A DNA stretch of 64,000 nt, from contig CP075525.1 of the NCBI GenBank assembly GCA_025808415.1, positions 2,155,501-2,219,500 on the forward strand. Reading direction: 5' to 3'. Of the stretch, positions 34,300 to 42,390 are shown one piece after another. How positions within the stretch are numbered: position 1 is the first letter of the stretch; every line of letters begins with the position of its first letter. A program made the translations under genes and the position numbers. This DNA comes from Cyclobacteriaceae bacterium (GTDB lineage Bacteria > Bacteroidota > Bacteroidia > Cytophagales > Cyclobacteriaceae). Under the pieces are notes generated by a model. That model had not been told where the DNA came from. It saw only the letters and a program-made list of their open reading frames with translations, and ran no database searches.

Positions 34300-36925
34300 C
34301 CTTGCCATTAGTTCGATAAAAATAAAAACCCAGACTTAGTGCGAGGAGCGAAAATACTAAATACCAGCGCCAGTACGATGGCTTAAATAAAGGCAAAGTC
34401 TTTCCGCTTAATTGAAGTCCCGCCCAGTAATAAGGATTAGCGAGTTCATCCGATTTTTGATTAGAAAGAAACACAATTTTCGCCTCTTGCAATGAAAATG
34501 AAAGGTCATTTCCTTTATCTAACTGGCTATAGAATTCTTCCAAAATGCTGGCAGTGCTTTTATCGTCCACATCCCATAACGTCATCAATACACTCTCTGC
34601 ACCTAAGCGATAAAATGCTCTTGCGAAACTTATAGTTCCCTCTGTATAGAGCGATGCTCCAACACCCGATGAACATCCATTTAACACTGCTAGTCTTGGT
34701 TTTAGCGGCACATGTACTAACGTTTCCATTGTAATACTATCATCAGCCAGATACATGGCTGAATTAAATGGGTGAAGCGTATCGGTTTTTACATGAGTAG
34801 CAATATGCAAAATGGATGTACTTTGATTATTGCTTGAAAATGATTCCTGAAAGTTTCCGGAATATTTCTCCGACCTTTTCCTAACTAATTCTCGTGAAAA
34901 CGGAATCTCCGCCAGGCGTTTAGAATTTTTAAAATCTGGTGAAATGCCAACAAAAGACACACTTGTTTCATTATTTTTCTTCTTTAAATGCACCGGACTT
35001 AATACGGTTGAAATAGTATAACGCTTTAACAAATAGCTGAGTCTTTTAAAAGATTCAGTGTTTAAAGTATCTACAACCAGAGCATCCCAAGCGACATTCT
35101 GCAAATAACCATCCGGACAGATGATTAGTCTGTTGACTGAATTAGGAAGTTCTTTCAGAAGAGGCTCTAGCAATTCTTTATATAAAGTATAAGTTGTTTT
35201 TGCATGTTGCTGCGGACTCATTGAAAGGACGTTCCTATTTAATCGTCTAATAACTGCCTGTGTAGTCGGCTGGTGATTATGTTTTAGAAGTTTAACGTTA
35301 TCCTTTAGAATAATTACAGCATAAATACTCTGATTAGCAACATAATAATCTATATAAGCTGATTTAGCATCAAGAATTTGCTGTTGAATAAAATCAATGG
35401 TAACTAAATCTGTAAGTGTTTTGTCTACTTCAATTGACTTTTTATATACAGTCTGCCTTTCTGGCAATTGTGGTAGTATAGTTCGAATTTGGGATTCTTC
35501 AATATTCGTTGTTCCTTTTAGATTATTTAATACAATATCATATTCCTTATAAAGTAAGTCAGTATTAATTTGTTGGTTTATTTGGGTATTTATGTCGTTC
35601 CGGTTTAAATAAGCATACTTGCCAGATGTTAATAACCCGAATGACTCAATCATGTAATTATTACTTCCGGTTCTATCAGCTAACTCGTAAATCATTGCCA
35701 TCAAATTTTGATAAGCATTTGAACCATATAAATAACTCCAGTGCAGCGCTTCTATCTCATTGCTTGATTTTGAAATAACATATTGATAGAACTTCATCAG
35801 ATAAACCCAATTATGGTAAGCATCCTTCAGTAAGGCAGTATCAGCAGCATTGATTGACATTCGTTGTAAAAGTGCTGTCTTCTGAGAAAGTAATGTTATG
35901 AAACGCTGGTCATTCAATGTGGGTTTTAAAGGTGGAACTTTTGAATAACTATTAGTACTATATTCAGGCATTAAAATATTTAGTCCAGTATTAATTTTTA
36001 AAATAGCTGAATCGTTTTCGTTTAACCTTTCATAACCTCTTGCGATAACCCAATTACGCAAAGCTAAATCAGCGGGTGAACCATATTTTTTAAAAGCTTC
36101 ATAACTAACACCATAATAATGCATAGCCTTATCCATTGTCACTTTGCTCAAATTATCGCTATATTCATTATTATAAGAATTTCCAAGATTGTGATAGATG
36201 CGATTAAGCGACACTAAATCTTTTAACTTCTGCTTCTTAATCATTAAAAGTGCAGAATCATAGTAAAGCCTTGACATTCTCAAATTAGTATAGAATGAAT
36301 CGCGCTTATTGATGAAGTAAGCAATCGAAGCAGGATGATAATAGTATCCAAATAGATTATAAATTCTTGCCAGCATGGAAAGGTTACTGACTGCATCAAC
36401 TTTAGCTAGTCGTAAAGCTTTATTCACGTAAAAATAACAACTATCATTTTGGTTTGGCATTTCCTTATAGTATCGAGCTAAGTGCAAATAGTCTTCCGCT
36501 AAATACCTTTCCGGTAGTTTGGCTTGTGTTTTCACCTTCAAGGATTTTAAAATCTCTTGTTTAAACTCAGTTAACCGAAGAGAACTATAATGCGCTTCCG
36601 CTTTTGCTAAATGATTTTGTGCTAATAACACTGATAAATTTTCAAGACGTACACGTATTAAGTCCTGATTTTTATTAAGCATTTCAATAGCGAGATTTGG
36701 CCCTCCATACATTCTTACAATATCCGCCAGCTTAATCTGACAAAGGGCGTAATTAGAAATATCATTTTGTCTTCGGTACGTTTCAGACAATTTAATAAGT
36801 ATGGGCACTGCCTTTTTAAACTCACCAACTTGATGATATTCAAGCGCTAATTTGAGTGAATCACTCCCATATACATTTGACCATGTAAGGACTATTAGAA
36901 TAAAATTTAAGAGAAACCAACGCAT
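34289..36925 (-). CDS. TPR-CHAT protease-like membrane protein
   Basis: An 878-residue protein: signal peptide (FLLNFILIVLTWSNVYG), helical TPR-like repeats to about residue 450, a C-terminal CHAT (caspase-like) domain, and a final transmembrane helix near residues 850-868 (YWRWYLVFSLLALSLGFYFY). The catalytic dyad is intact: H707/H711 in ILHIATHV and C751 in VLNGCSSGVGAS. The CHAT domain should lie in the periplasm if the signal peptide is cleaved. Together with the neighbouring sigma factor and membrane TPR protein it may form a stress-sensing or suicide module (inference). Confidence 0.85.
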   Translation of the reverse strand: MRWFLLNFILIVLTWSNVYGSDSLKLALEYHQVGEFKKAVPILIKLSETYRRQNDISNYALCQIKLADIVRMYGGPNLAIEMLNKNQDLIRVRLENLSVLLAQNHLAKAEAHYSSLRLTEFKQEILKSLKVKTQAKLPERYLAEDYLHLARYYKEMPNQNDSCYFYVNKALRLAKVDAVSNLSMLARIYNLFGYYYHPASIAYFINKRDSFYTNLRMSRLYYDSALLMIKKQKLKDLVSLNRIYHNLGNSYNNEYSDNLSKVTMDKAMHYYGVSYEAFKKYGSPADLALRNWVIARGYERLNENDSAILKINTGLNILMPEYSTNSYSKVPPLKPTLNDQRFITLLSQKTALLQRMSINAADTALLKDAYHNWVYLMKFYQYVISKSSNEIEALHWSYLYGSNAYQNLMAMIYELADRTGSNNYMIESFGLLTSGKYAYLNRNDINTQINQQINTDLLYKEYDIVLNNLKGTTNIEESQIRTILPQLPERQTVYKKSIEVDKTLTDLVTIDFIQQQILDAKSAYIDYYVANQSIYAVIILKDNVKLLKHNHQPTTQAVIRRLNRNVLSMSPQQHAKTTYTLYKELLEPLLKELPNSVNRLIICPDGYLQNVAWDALVVDTLNTESFKRLSYLLKRYTISTVLSPVHLKKKNNETSVSFVGISPDFKNSKRLAEIPFSRELVRKRSEKYSGNFQESFSSNNQSTSILHIATHVKTDTLHPFNSAMYLADDSITMETLVHVPLKPRLAVLNGCSSGVGASLYTEGTISFARAFYRLGAESVLMTLWDVDDKSTASILEEFYSQLDKGNDLSFSLQEAKIVFLSNQKSDELANPYYWAGLQLSGKTLPLFKPSYWRWYLVFSLLALSLGFYFYRTNGKVKG

Positions 36926-36982
36926 AGACTAAAGACACTAGTTCTTAAATTTGCTCAACAAAGCGTGTATTTGCAAATTAAT

Positions 36983-37044
36983 GAAGCACACATGCCTTAG
37001 CCGCACATGCCCATCCACAATCAAAGCTAAGGCAAGAGTGCTTC
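36983..37044 (+). repeat. Loop-conserved hairpin, right copy, cassette 4
   Basis: Outer stem GAAGCAC/GTGCTTC, internal loop ACA/AGA, inner stem TGCCTTAGC/GCTAAGGCA, 24-nt loop 37002-37025 starting CGCAC and ending TCAAA. About 165 bases of nondescript sequence separate it from attC 4. Confidence 0.85.
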
Positions 37045-37210
37045 TTTGTGTTTCAAATAAAATTTAGGTACAAATTCGTGTAACCCGACAAATTTCTCCA
37101 AAGTTGCCGCCACGCTCGTGTACAGTGACTAAAAATTAAAGAAATGAATAAAAAACAAGACCCTATTGTTGGACAAATCAGACTCAAACGACAAAGAGAA
37201 GGGGCACAGG

Positions 37211-37381
37211 CGGTAACAAAAAGTTTATGCAATGCGGGGGTTCAGTGTAGCTATTAAAAGTAATTTCTTAATTTCGTTCAGTAACGTGGGACAGAGCGGA
37301 GCAGGTCGCGCTAAACATTCCGCTACGCTCCATTTTTTAGCGCTCCTATTCCCCCGCACTGCATAAACTCAAACGTTGGCA
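37211..37381 (+). other. attC-like site 4 (171 bp)
   Basis: 5' core CGGTAAC 37211-37217, 3' core GTTGGCA 37375-37381. L arms GTTTATGCAATGCGGGGG with CCCCCGCACTGCATAAAC. Nested hairpin GCGCTAAA/TTTAGCGC, where attC 2 has GGGCTAAA/TTTAGCCC. The 5' arm 37201-37217 matches the complement of 31592-31608 at 15 of 17 positions, across a 5.8-kb cassette. Confidence 0.88.
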
Positions 37382-37390
37382 GCAAGGCAT

Positions 37391-37867
37391 ATGAAATTTC
37401 TAACAATAGTGTTTCTGTTTACAGTTTCGATTAACACTTTTGGACAACAGATTATATCCTATGAGCAAAAAGCATTTGACTATTACAGAAATAATATATT
37501 GACAGAACACCCCTTAAAAAAACGTGCTACATTTTATTCAAAAATTGAGACAGTAGAACAACTATTCAGTTTCCCGAGATGTCTAGAGAATATAAATATT
37601 GAAAAATGGAGTGAATACATTTCAATGAGTTCAAAGAATTCTAAAATAAAAGTTATTGACGCCACAGGTGACAAGAGATTTAAACACAAAAAAAATGGGA
37701 AAGGAAGTTATCCTAGAGTTTTTTTAATAGCTCCTTTCAGCAACGATGAAAATCAAATTATTGTGACAATCATTGAAGTACATCGATGGCATGGTAAAAC
37801 ATACCATATTGAAATGGATAAATATGGTCAAGTAATTAAATGGTGCAGTGGAGGATGGATGGTTTAA
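37391..37867 (+). CDS. Hypothetical exported protein (cassette 5)
   Basis: A 158-residue secreted protein with signal peptide FLTIVFLFTVSINTFGQ. No family recognised. The body is basic and lysine-rich with two predicted strands near the end (NQIIVTIIEVHRWHGKTYHI) and a final CSGGWMV. It fills the cassette: the ATG lies 15 bases after the crossover and the stop is 11 bases before the attC core, as in typical single-gene cassettes. Confidence 0.7.
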   Translation: MKFLTIVFLFTVSINTFGQQIISYEQKAFDYYRNNILTEHPLKKRATFYSKIETVEQLFSFPRCLENINIEKWSEYISMSSKNSKIKVIDATGDKRFKHKKNGKGSYPRVFLIAPFSNDENQIIVTIIEVHRWHGKTYHIEMDKYGQVIKWCSGGWMV

Positions 37868-37877
37868 TATGCCCAGC

Positions 37878-38006
37878 TGCCAACACCAGGTTTGTTTAAT
37901 GGCGGGCGACCGTGTCGCCCGTAGTGTCAGCAAGTTTATTTATATTCGTGTAGGCGGACAAATCCGTTGGATTTATCCGCCACTAAACAAACCCAAAACG
38001 TTGGCG
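37878..38006 (+). other. attC-like site 5 (129 bp)
   Basis: 5' core TGCCAAC 37878-37884, 3' core GTTGGCG 38000-38006. L arms GGTTTGTTTAATGGCGG and CCGCCACTAAACAAACC. Inside are two further hairpins, GGGCGAC/GTCGCCC and GGCGGACAAATCC/GGATTTATCCGCC. Nearly identical in sequence to sites 6 and 9. Confidence 0.88.
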
Positions 38007-38102
38007 GTTATGCCTCCAGAACGTCCAAAAATCAAGAAAAATACGTAAAATAACATTTCCCAATACGGGAACTTTTGCGTACCTTTGACAAAAGATTAAT
38101 AC

Positions 38103-38396
38103 TTGAGAGTAATTGCTAAAAAGGTACTCCGAGAGTTTTGGACTAAACATTCGGACTGTGAACAACAACTTAAATCTTGGTATCGAGAAGCTGAAAAGAG
38201 TGAGTGGAAAAATACCAATGAAATCAAAAAGGAGTATCCAACAGCAAGTATTCTTGGGGACAATAGAGTAGTTTTCAACATAAAGGGGAACAACTACCGA
38301 CTAATTGTTAAGATTAATTTCCATTATCAAATGATGTGGATTCGATTTGTCGGGACTCATAAAGAATATGACAGAATTGATGCGAATAAAATTTGA
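38103..38396 (+). CDS. higB: HigB-type toxin (type II toxin-antitoxin)
   Basis: A 97-residue mRNA interferase-like toxin of the HigB/RelE superfamily: RVIAKKVLREFWTKHSDCEQ at the start, YPTASILGDNRVVFNIKGNN, and MMWIRFVGTHKEYDRID, which are typical of the family. A TTG start at 38103 is used, since no ATG gives the conserved N-terminus. The stop codon overlaps the start region of higA, so they are coupled in the toxin-first order characteristic of HigBA. Toxin-antitoxin cassettes are common in chromosomal integrons, where they help keep the array stable. Confidence 0.9.
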   Translation: MRVIAKKVLREFWTKHSDCEQQLKSWYREAEKSEWKNTNEIKKEYPTASILGDNRVVFNIKGNNYRLIVKINFHYQMMWIRFVGTHKEYDRIDANKI

Positions 38397-38401
38397 CGAC
38401 T

Positions 38402-38758
38402 ATGAACTTAAAACCAATAAAAACTAAAAAGGACTACCAACAAGCATTGGACAGACTTGAGCTAATCTTTGACGCAAAAAAAGGAACAAAGGAAGGAGAC
38501 GAACTTGAGATATTGGGTATTTTAATTGACCAATACGAAAATGAACATTTCCCAATTGACCTACCAGACCCAATTGAAGCGATAAAATTCAGAATGGAAC
38601 AACTTGGTTATACTCAGACAGATTTAGCGAAAGTCGTTGGACTTAAGAGTAGAGCAAGTGAAATACTAAACAAAAAAAGAAAACTATCGTTGGACATGAT
38701 TAGACAGCTTCATGAAAAATTAAATATTCCGACAGACGTTTTAATACAAGCCTACTAA
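38402..38758 (+). CDS. higA: HigA-type antitoxin with Xre helix-turn-helix
   Basis: A 118-residue antitoxin. The N-terminal half binds the toxin; the C-terminal half is an Xre-type helix-turn-helix (RMEQLGYTQTDLAKVVGLKS) with the usual continuation EILNKKRKLSLDMIRQL. It probably represses its own operon. The ATG at 38402 is preferred to an in-frame TTG at 38393 that overlaps the higB stop. Second gene of cassette 6. Confidence 0.9.
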   Translation: MNLKPIKTKKDYQQALDRLELIFDAKKGTKEGDELEILGILIDQYENEHFPIDLPDPIEAIKFRMEQLGYTQTDLAKVVGLKSRASEILNKKRKLSLDMIRQLHEKLNIPTDVLIQAY

Positions 38759-38770
38759 AACGGCACAAAC

Positions 38771-38899
38771 CGCCAACACCGGGTTTGTTTAATGGCGGGC
38801 GACACAGTCGCCCGTAGTGTCAGCAAGTTTATTTATATTCGTGTAGGCGGACAAATCCGTTGGATTTATCCGCCACTAAACAAACCCAACACGTTATGC
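38771..38899 (+). other. attC-like site 6 (129 bp)
   Basis: 5' core CGCCAAC 38771-38777, 3' core GTTATGC 38893-38899. Internal sequence almost identical to site 5, including both nested hairpins. The 5' arm from 38762 pairs with the cassette 6 start at 38000 (ten bases perfect, then TGCC after a bulge). Confidence 0.88.
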
Positions 38900-38932
38900 A
38901 CAATGCCGCGGACAGATTCGGTGCTTCGAACA

Positions 38933-38990
38933 TTGGCACTTTTGCTTGCCGCACTTTCCCGCGCGACACCAAAGCAAGCAAAAGAGCCAA
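38933..38990 (+). repeat. Loop-conserved hairpin, left copy, cassette 7
   Basis: Outer stem TTGGC/GCCAA, internal loop ACT/AGA, inner stem TTTGCTTGC/GCAAGCAAA, 24-nt loop 38950-38973 starting CGCAC and ending CCAAA. Confidence 0.85.
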
Positions 38991-39076
38991 ACGATATTTA
39001 AAAATTTATTAGATTTGACTTACAACCGAATGCCCGGTAACGCAGTCCATATTTATTATTACAATAATATTTAGCA

Positions 39077-39799
39077 ATGAAAAGCACTGTATTATCCATT
39101 ACAATTCTTGTTGTTTGCACACTCACAATATTTAATTCCAGTGGACAAAGTAACTTGTCGGTATCCGTTCCGGTCATTTGGAGCGAGGTTAAGGTAAAGG
39201 ACAATTGGACACCACCAACGGCACCCAATTACAAAGAATATCATAGCGGTTCTGCAGTCGGATACGGAATCAATTTGTATTATTCGTTCCAACCAAAGCT
39301 TTTAACTAAGGACAAGCACTTTTTCATGAACATTGGTGCCGGATACTTCAAACAGAGATTTAATGTAACCCGACCTTTTGATTACAATTCACCTGTTCAA
39401 CCAATATTTCGCACCGATCATTACTCTTATCATTGCTGGCAAGGATTAATTGGTTTGTCTTACAATTATCAGCTCAAAAAAGACTATTTTCTGATGGGAA
39501 CTTTAACATACAACGCCCTTTATTCGTTTCGACAAGATTATGTTCCCACGTTTACCGCTGAGACACAAGTAAATCATGAGAAAATAAACTTTGGAAAAAT
39601 AGTATCCTTAAATGTTGGTTTAAATAAATATTTGGGAGAAAGATTCTGGTTAGGGCTCCATGTCGTGGCTCCATTATACACTCGGTGGCGCAACGACAAA
39701 ATTTTTAGGGACGACCCAACCACATATTATCACCCAAAATTTGGTCTTGGCACTTATTTAAGTGTATCATATCGCATTAGTAAGAACTCTCAACCATAA
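39077..39799 (+). CDS. Hypothetical outer-membrane beta-barrel protein
   Basis: A 240-residue exported protein with signal peptide LSITILVVCTLTIFNSSGQ. The rest is a series of amphipathic strands with aromatic ends (VGYGINLYYSFQP, FMNIGAGYFKQRF, GLIGLSYNYQLKKDYFLMG, GTYLSVSYRI), as in eight- to ten-stranded outer-membrane barrels. No specific family recognised. It is followed at 11 bases by the trypsin-like T9SS protease gene, with which it shares cassette 7. Confidence 0.7.
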   Translation: MKSTVLSITILVVCTLTIFNSSGQSNLSVSVPVIWSEVKVKDNWTPPTAPNYKEYHSGSAVGYGINLYYSFQPKLLTKDKHFFMNIGAGYFKQRFNVTRPFDYNSPVQPIFRTDHYSYHCWQGLIGLSYNYQLKKDYFLMGTLTYNALYSFRQDYVPTFTAETQVNHEKINFGKIVSLNVGLNKYLGERFWLGLHVVAPLYTRWRNDKIFRDDPTTYYHPKFGLGTYLSVSYRISKNSQP

Positions 39800-39810
39800 A
39801 ATATTGCCCT

Positions 39811-41991
39811 ATGAAAAAAATTATACTTTTACTGTCACTCCTGCTATTGTGTGCCTCCTTTGTAGATGCACAAGTAAAAACGAATTTTAATAATCCGGAG
39901 CAAATAGGATCTAGAGGAAAATATTCAAAGAGTTTCCGTGGTAAAAGTCCATACATAATTCCGGCAAGGGATATCAAATCTCTACTGGAAAGAGAAACTC
40001 AGGAGAATGCATCAGGCGAGGCAAAACCTTTCAGAATAGCCGAACCTGTAAATGTCGACATCGATGTGGTAAGAGAAGCTGAATGGCTAGTTGAAGGGGA
40101 CTCAGCTTTTGCAAAGTTTACAATTTTGGCCTCGGGTGCAAAATCAATTAGTGCAAATTTTGATCAGTTTTATCTTCCGCCAGGAACGGAATTATTTGCG
40201 TATAGTGATAATGGTGAAATGATTACTGGTCCAATCACGGAAAATGAAAACAATGCAGAGTTATTTTGGGGAACTTGGGTCTATAAGGGTAGCAGGCTAA
40301 CTATTGACCTTAGAGTTCTACTTGAGAACAAATCGTTGCTCAGGCTTCATATCTCAAGTATTGCTTACGGATACAAAGATATTTACAGAACCGAGGTTGG
40401 AGGCTTTGGTGAGTCTTCAGCATGCAACATAAATGTACTTTGCCCTTTAGGCAATGGCTGGGATCTTGAAAGAAATTCTGTTGCCTTGATTTTGAATGGA
40501 AACAGTTCTGCTTTATGTAGCGGGGCGTTGATTAACAACACGTGTAATTTAAATATACCATATCTCTTAACTGCCAATCATTGTTTTGAGGCGAACACCA
40601 ATGTTGGACAGTGGAAATTCACCTTTCAGGCATGGAGTCCAGCATGTAATCCTTCGCAGAATGCTAATGGAATAACCTTTAATGGATCAGCTCTTAGAGC
40701 AAGAAGCGCAGGAAGTGATTTCTGTTTGGTTCAATTAAATCAAGTGCCGTCTGGGAATTCGGGTATTACTTATTCCGGATGGTCCCGAAATACCGTAGGA
40801 ATACAAAATACAACAATTATCCACCATCCCGCAGGGGACGTTATGAAAATTTCTAGGGACGAGCAACCTCCAGTATTTGCTACTTTTCTTGGTTCACAAT
40901 CATGGCAGTTGGTTTTAGATCAAGGAGCAACAAATGGTGGAAGTTCAGGCGGACCATACTATGATCAAAACCATAGAATTATCGCTCAACATCACGGCAT
41001 TAATCAAAATAATGCTGACCAATGTCTCAACACAAATAAGTTCGGAGGTCGGTTTAATGTATCATGGGATGGAGATGGCACAAATGCAACAAGACTGAGT
41101 AACTGGCTTGATCCCTCTAACTCAGGCGCCATGACGACTGACTCAAGGCGGATTCCTTTTGTAACTGGACCAACTTTAATATGTACAAATGGTACGTTCT
41201 CATTACAGAACCAGCCGGCTGGATCAACAATTAACTGGACTTCCAGCAATCCAAACATACTTACAATTGATCCTAATACCGGAGTGGCTAATAGACAAAA
41301 TAGTAACAGTGGCTCCATAGTAATTACTGCATCCGTTCAAATGCCGGGTGGATGCAACCCGGCATTATATACTTTATCAATCTGGGTTGGCAATCCTGGA
41401 GCTTCAATTACAACATTAATTTATCCTTCAGGTTTACGCGGTGTTAATCCTGTAAGCCTAGGTCCCGCCTCAATTTATCAATTTCGTTGCGACCCAGTTG
41501 GTGGGTTCCCGACATCTTGGACATGGGTCTTGCCATCAGGTTTTTCATTCTATAGTGGAAGTACCACATCCACTCCGTATATAATGACAAGTTCAACAAA
41601 TGGTAGTTATACAATGTATTGTCAAGTCAATAATACTTGTGGATCCAGTTGGACAAATAGTCTTGGCATTAATATTAGTTCAAGTGGCGGAGGTACCCCA
41701 CTTAGAGTAAGGGGTGATTCGCAACAGACTGATTCAGGGGAAATTAATATTGAAGAAACACAAATTAATAGTAGTGTTCCTTATCCAAATCCGGCATCAG
41801 AGACCCTTAATATCGAATTGGAAGGCACAAGTACTTTGACCATTTTAAGTATCGCTGGGCAAAAAATATTGTCGACTACAGGGACTGGAAAAATTACCAT
41901 TCCAATAACAGAACTATCTAATGGGATTTACTTTTTAACTATTTCAAATGTAAAGGGTACCGCAAGACATAAATTCATAATTCAGCATTAA
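39811..41991 (+). CDS. T9SS-secreted trypsin-like serine protease
   Basis: A 726-residue secreted protein. A signal peptide (LLSLLLLCASFVDAQ) and a propeptide-like beta region precede a chymotrypsin-fold protease domain related to lysyl endopeptidase: H257 (LTANHCFE), D303 (AGSDFCLVQL) and S379 (NGGSSGGPYYDQ). Ig-like/PKD-type regions and a type A T9SS sorting domain (PYPNPASETLNIEL to HKFIIQH) follow. The triad is complete, so the enzyme should be active. Cassettes 3 and 7 both carry T9SS-exported proteases. Confidence 0.9.
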   Translation: MKKIILLLSLLLLCASFVDAQVKTNFNNPEQIGSRGKYSKSFRGKSPYIIPARDIKSLLERETQENASGEAKPFRIAEPVNVDIDVVREAEWLVEGDSAFAKFTILASGAKSISANFDQFYLPPGTELFAYSDNGEMITGPITENENNAELFWGTWVYKGSRLTIDLRVLLENKSLLRLHISSIAYGYKDIYRTEVGGFGESSACNINVLCPLGNGWDLERNSVALILNGNSSALCSGALINNTCNLNIPYLLTANHCFEANTNVGQWKFTFQAWSPACNPSQNANGITFNGSALRARSAGSDFCLVQLNQVPSGNSGITYSGWSRNTVGIQNTTIIHHPAGDVMKISRDEQPPVFATFLGSQSWQLVLDQGATNGGSSGGPYYDQNHRIIAQHHGINQNNADQCLNTNKFGGRFNVSWDGDGTNATRLSNWLDPSNSGAMTTDSRRIPFVTGPTLICTNGTFSLQNQPAGSTINWTSSNPNILTIDPNTGVANRQNSNSGSIVITASVQMPGGCNPALYTLSIWVGNPGASITTLIYPSGLRGVNPVSLGPASIYQFRCDPVGGFPTSWTWVLPSGFSFYSGSTTSTPYIMTSSTNGSYTMYCQVNNTCGSSWTNSLGINISSSGGGTPLRVRGDSQQTDSGEINIEETQINSSVPYPNPASETLNIELEGTSTLTILSIAGQKILSTTGTGKITIPITELSNGIYFLTISNVKGTARHKFIIQH

Positions 41992-42092
41992 GAAAAGATA
42001 CGGTACAAGGTACAAGCTACAAAATTTGTGTTCCCTGACAGATTTCTAAAATTTAATAACATGGGATTTAACAAAGATTGATTTTCCGAATA

Positions 42093-42155
42093 GCAGCACC
42101 AATGCCAAAGCCACGCGATTTCAGCCCACATCCAAAGCTTTGTCATCCGTGCTGC
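42093..42155 (+). repeat. Loop-conserved hairpin, right copy, cassette 7
   Basis: Outer stem GCAGCAC/GTGCTGC, internal loop CA/CC, inner stem ATGCCAAAGC/GCTTTGTCAT with one mismatch, 25-nt loop 42112-42136 ending CCAAA. Its downstream flank resembles that of the right copy of cassette 3. Confidence 0.85.
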
Positions 42156-42181
42156 TTAGTGCGGACAATTGCGGCACAGGT

Positions 42182-42352
42182 GCATAACACTGTGCATATT
42201 TCATTGCGGGGTTCAGTGTTGCGTTATAGTTTTTGTTTCTTAATTTAGTTCGGTCCCGTGGGACAGTTTTGCAGCTGGTCGCGCTTGTCATGGCCGATGG
42301 CCATTTAACAAGCGCTCCTAACCCCGCAACGCAACATGCACTCACGTTAACG
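42182..42352 (+). other. attC-like site 7 (171 bp)
   Basis: 5' core GCATAAC 42182-42188, 3' core GTTAACG 42346-42352. The L arms differ from the other long sites (TGTGCATATTTCATTGCGGGG against CCCCGCAACGCAACATGCA) but still pair imperfectly. The nested hairpin is GCGCTTGT/ACAAGCGC. The 5' arm 42171-42188 pairs with 38893-38909. Confidence 0.85.
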
Positions 42353-42390
42353 GCAAGCGGCCGGAAAAATGAGAACTTCTAATGACAATC

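Noticed and set aside
37848..38048. Short plus-strand open frames across attC sites 5, 6 and 9 (37848-38048, 38792-39001, 44819-45007)
   Set aside because: They are translations of the repeated recombination sites themselves and are alike only because the DNA repeats.
24196..42155. The eight small hairpins as Rho-independent terminators
   Set aside because: Left copies lie upstream of genes, no T-run follows, and the loop is long and conserved.
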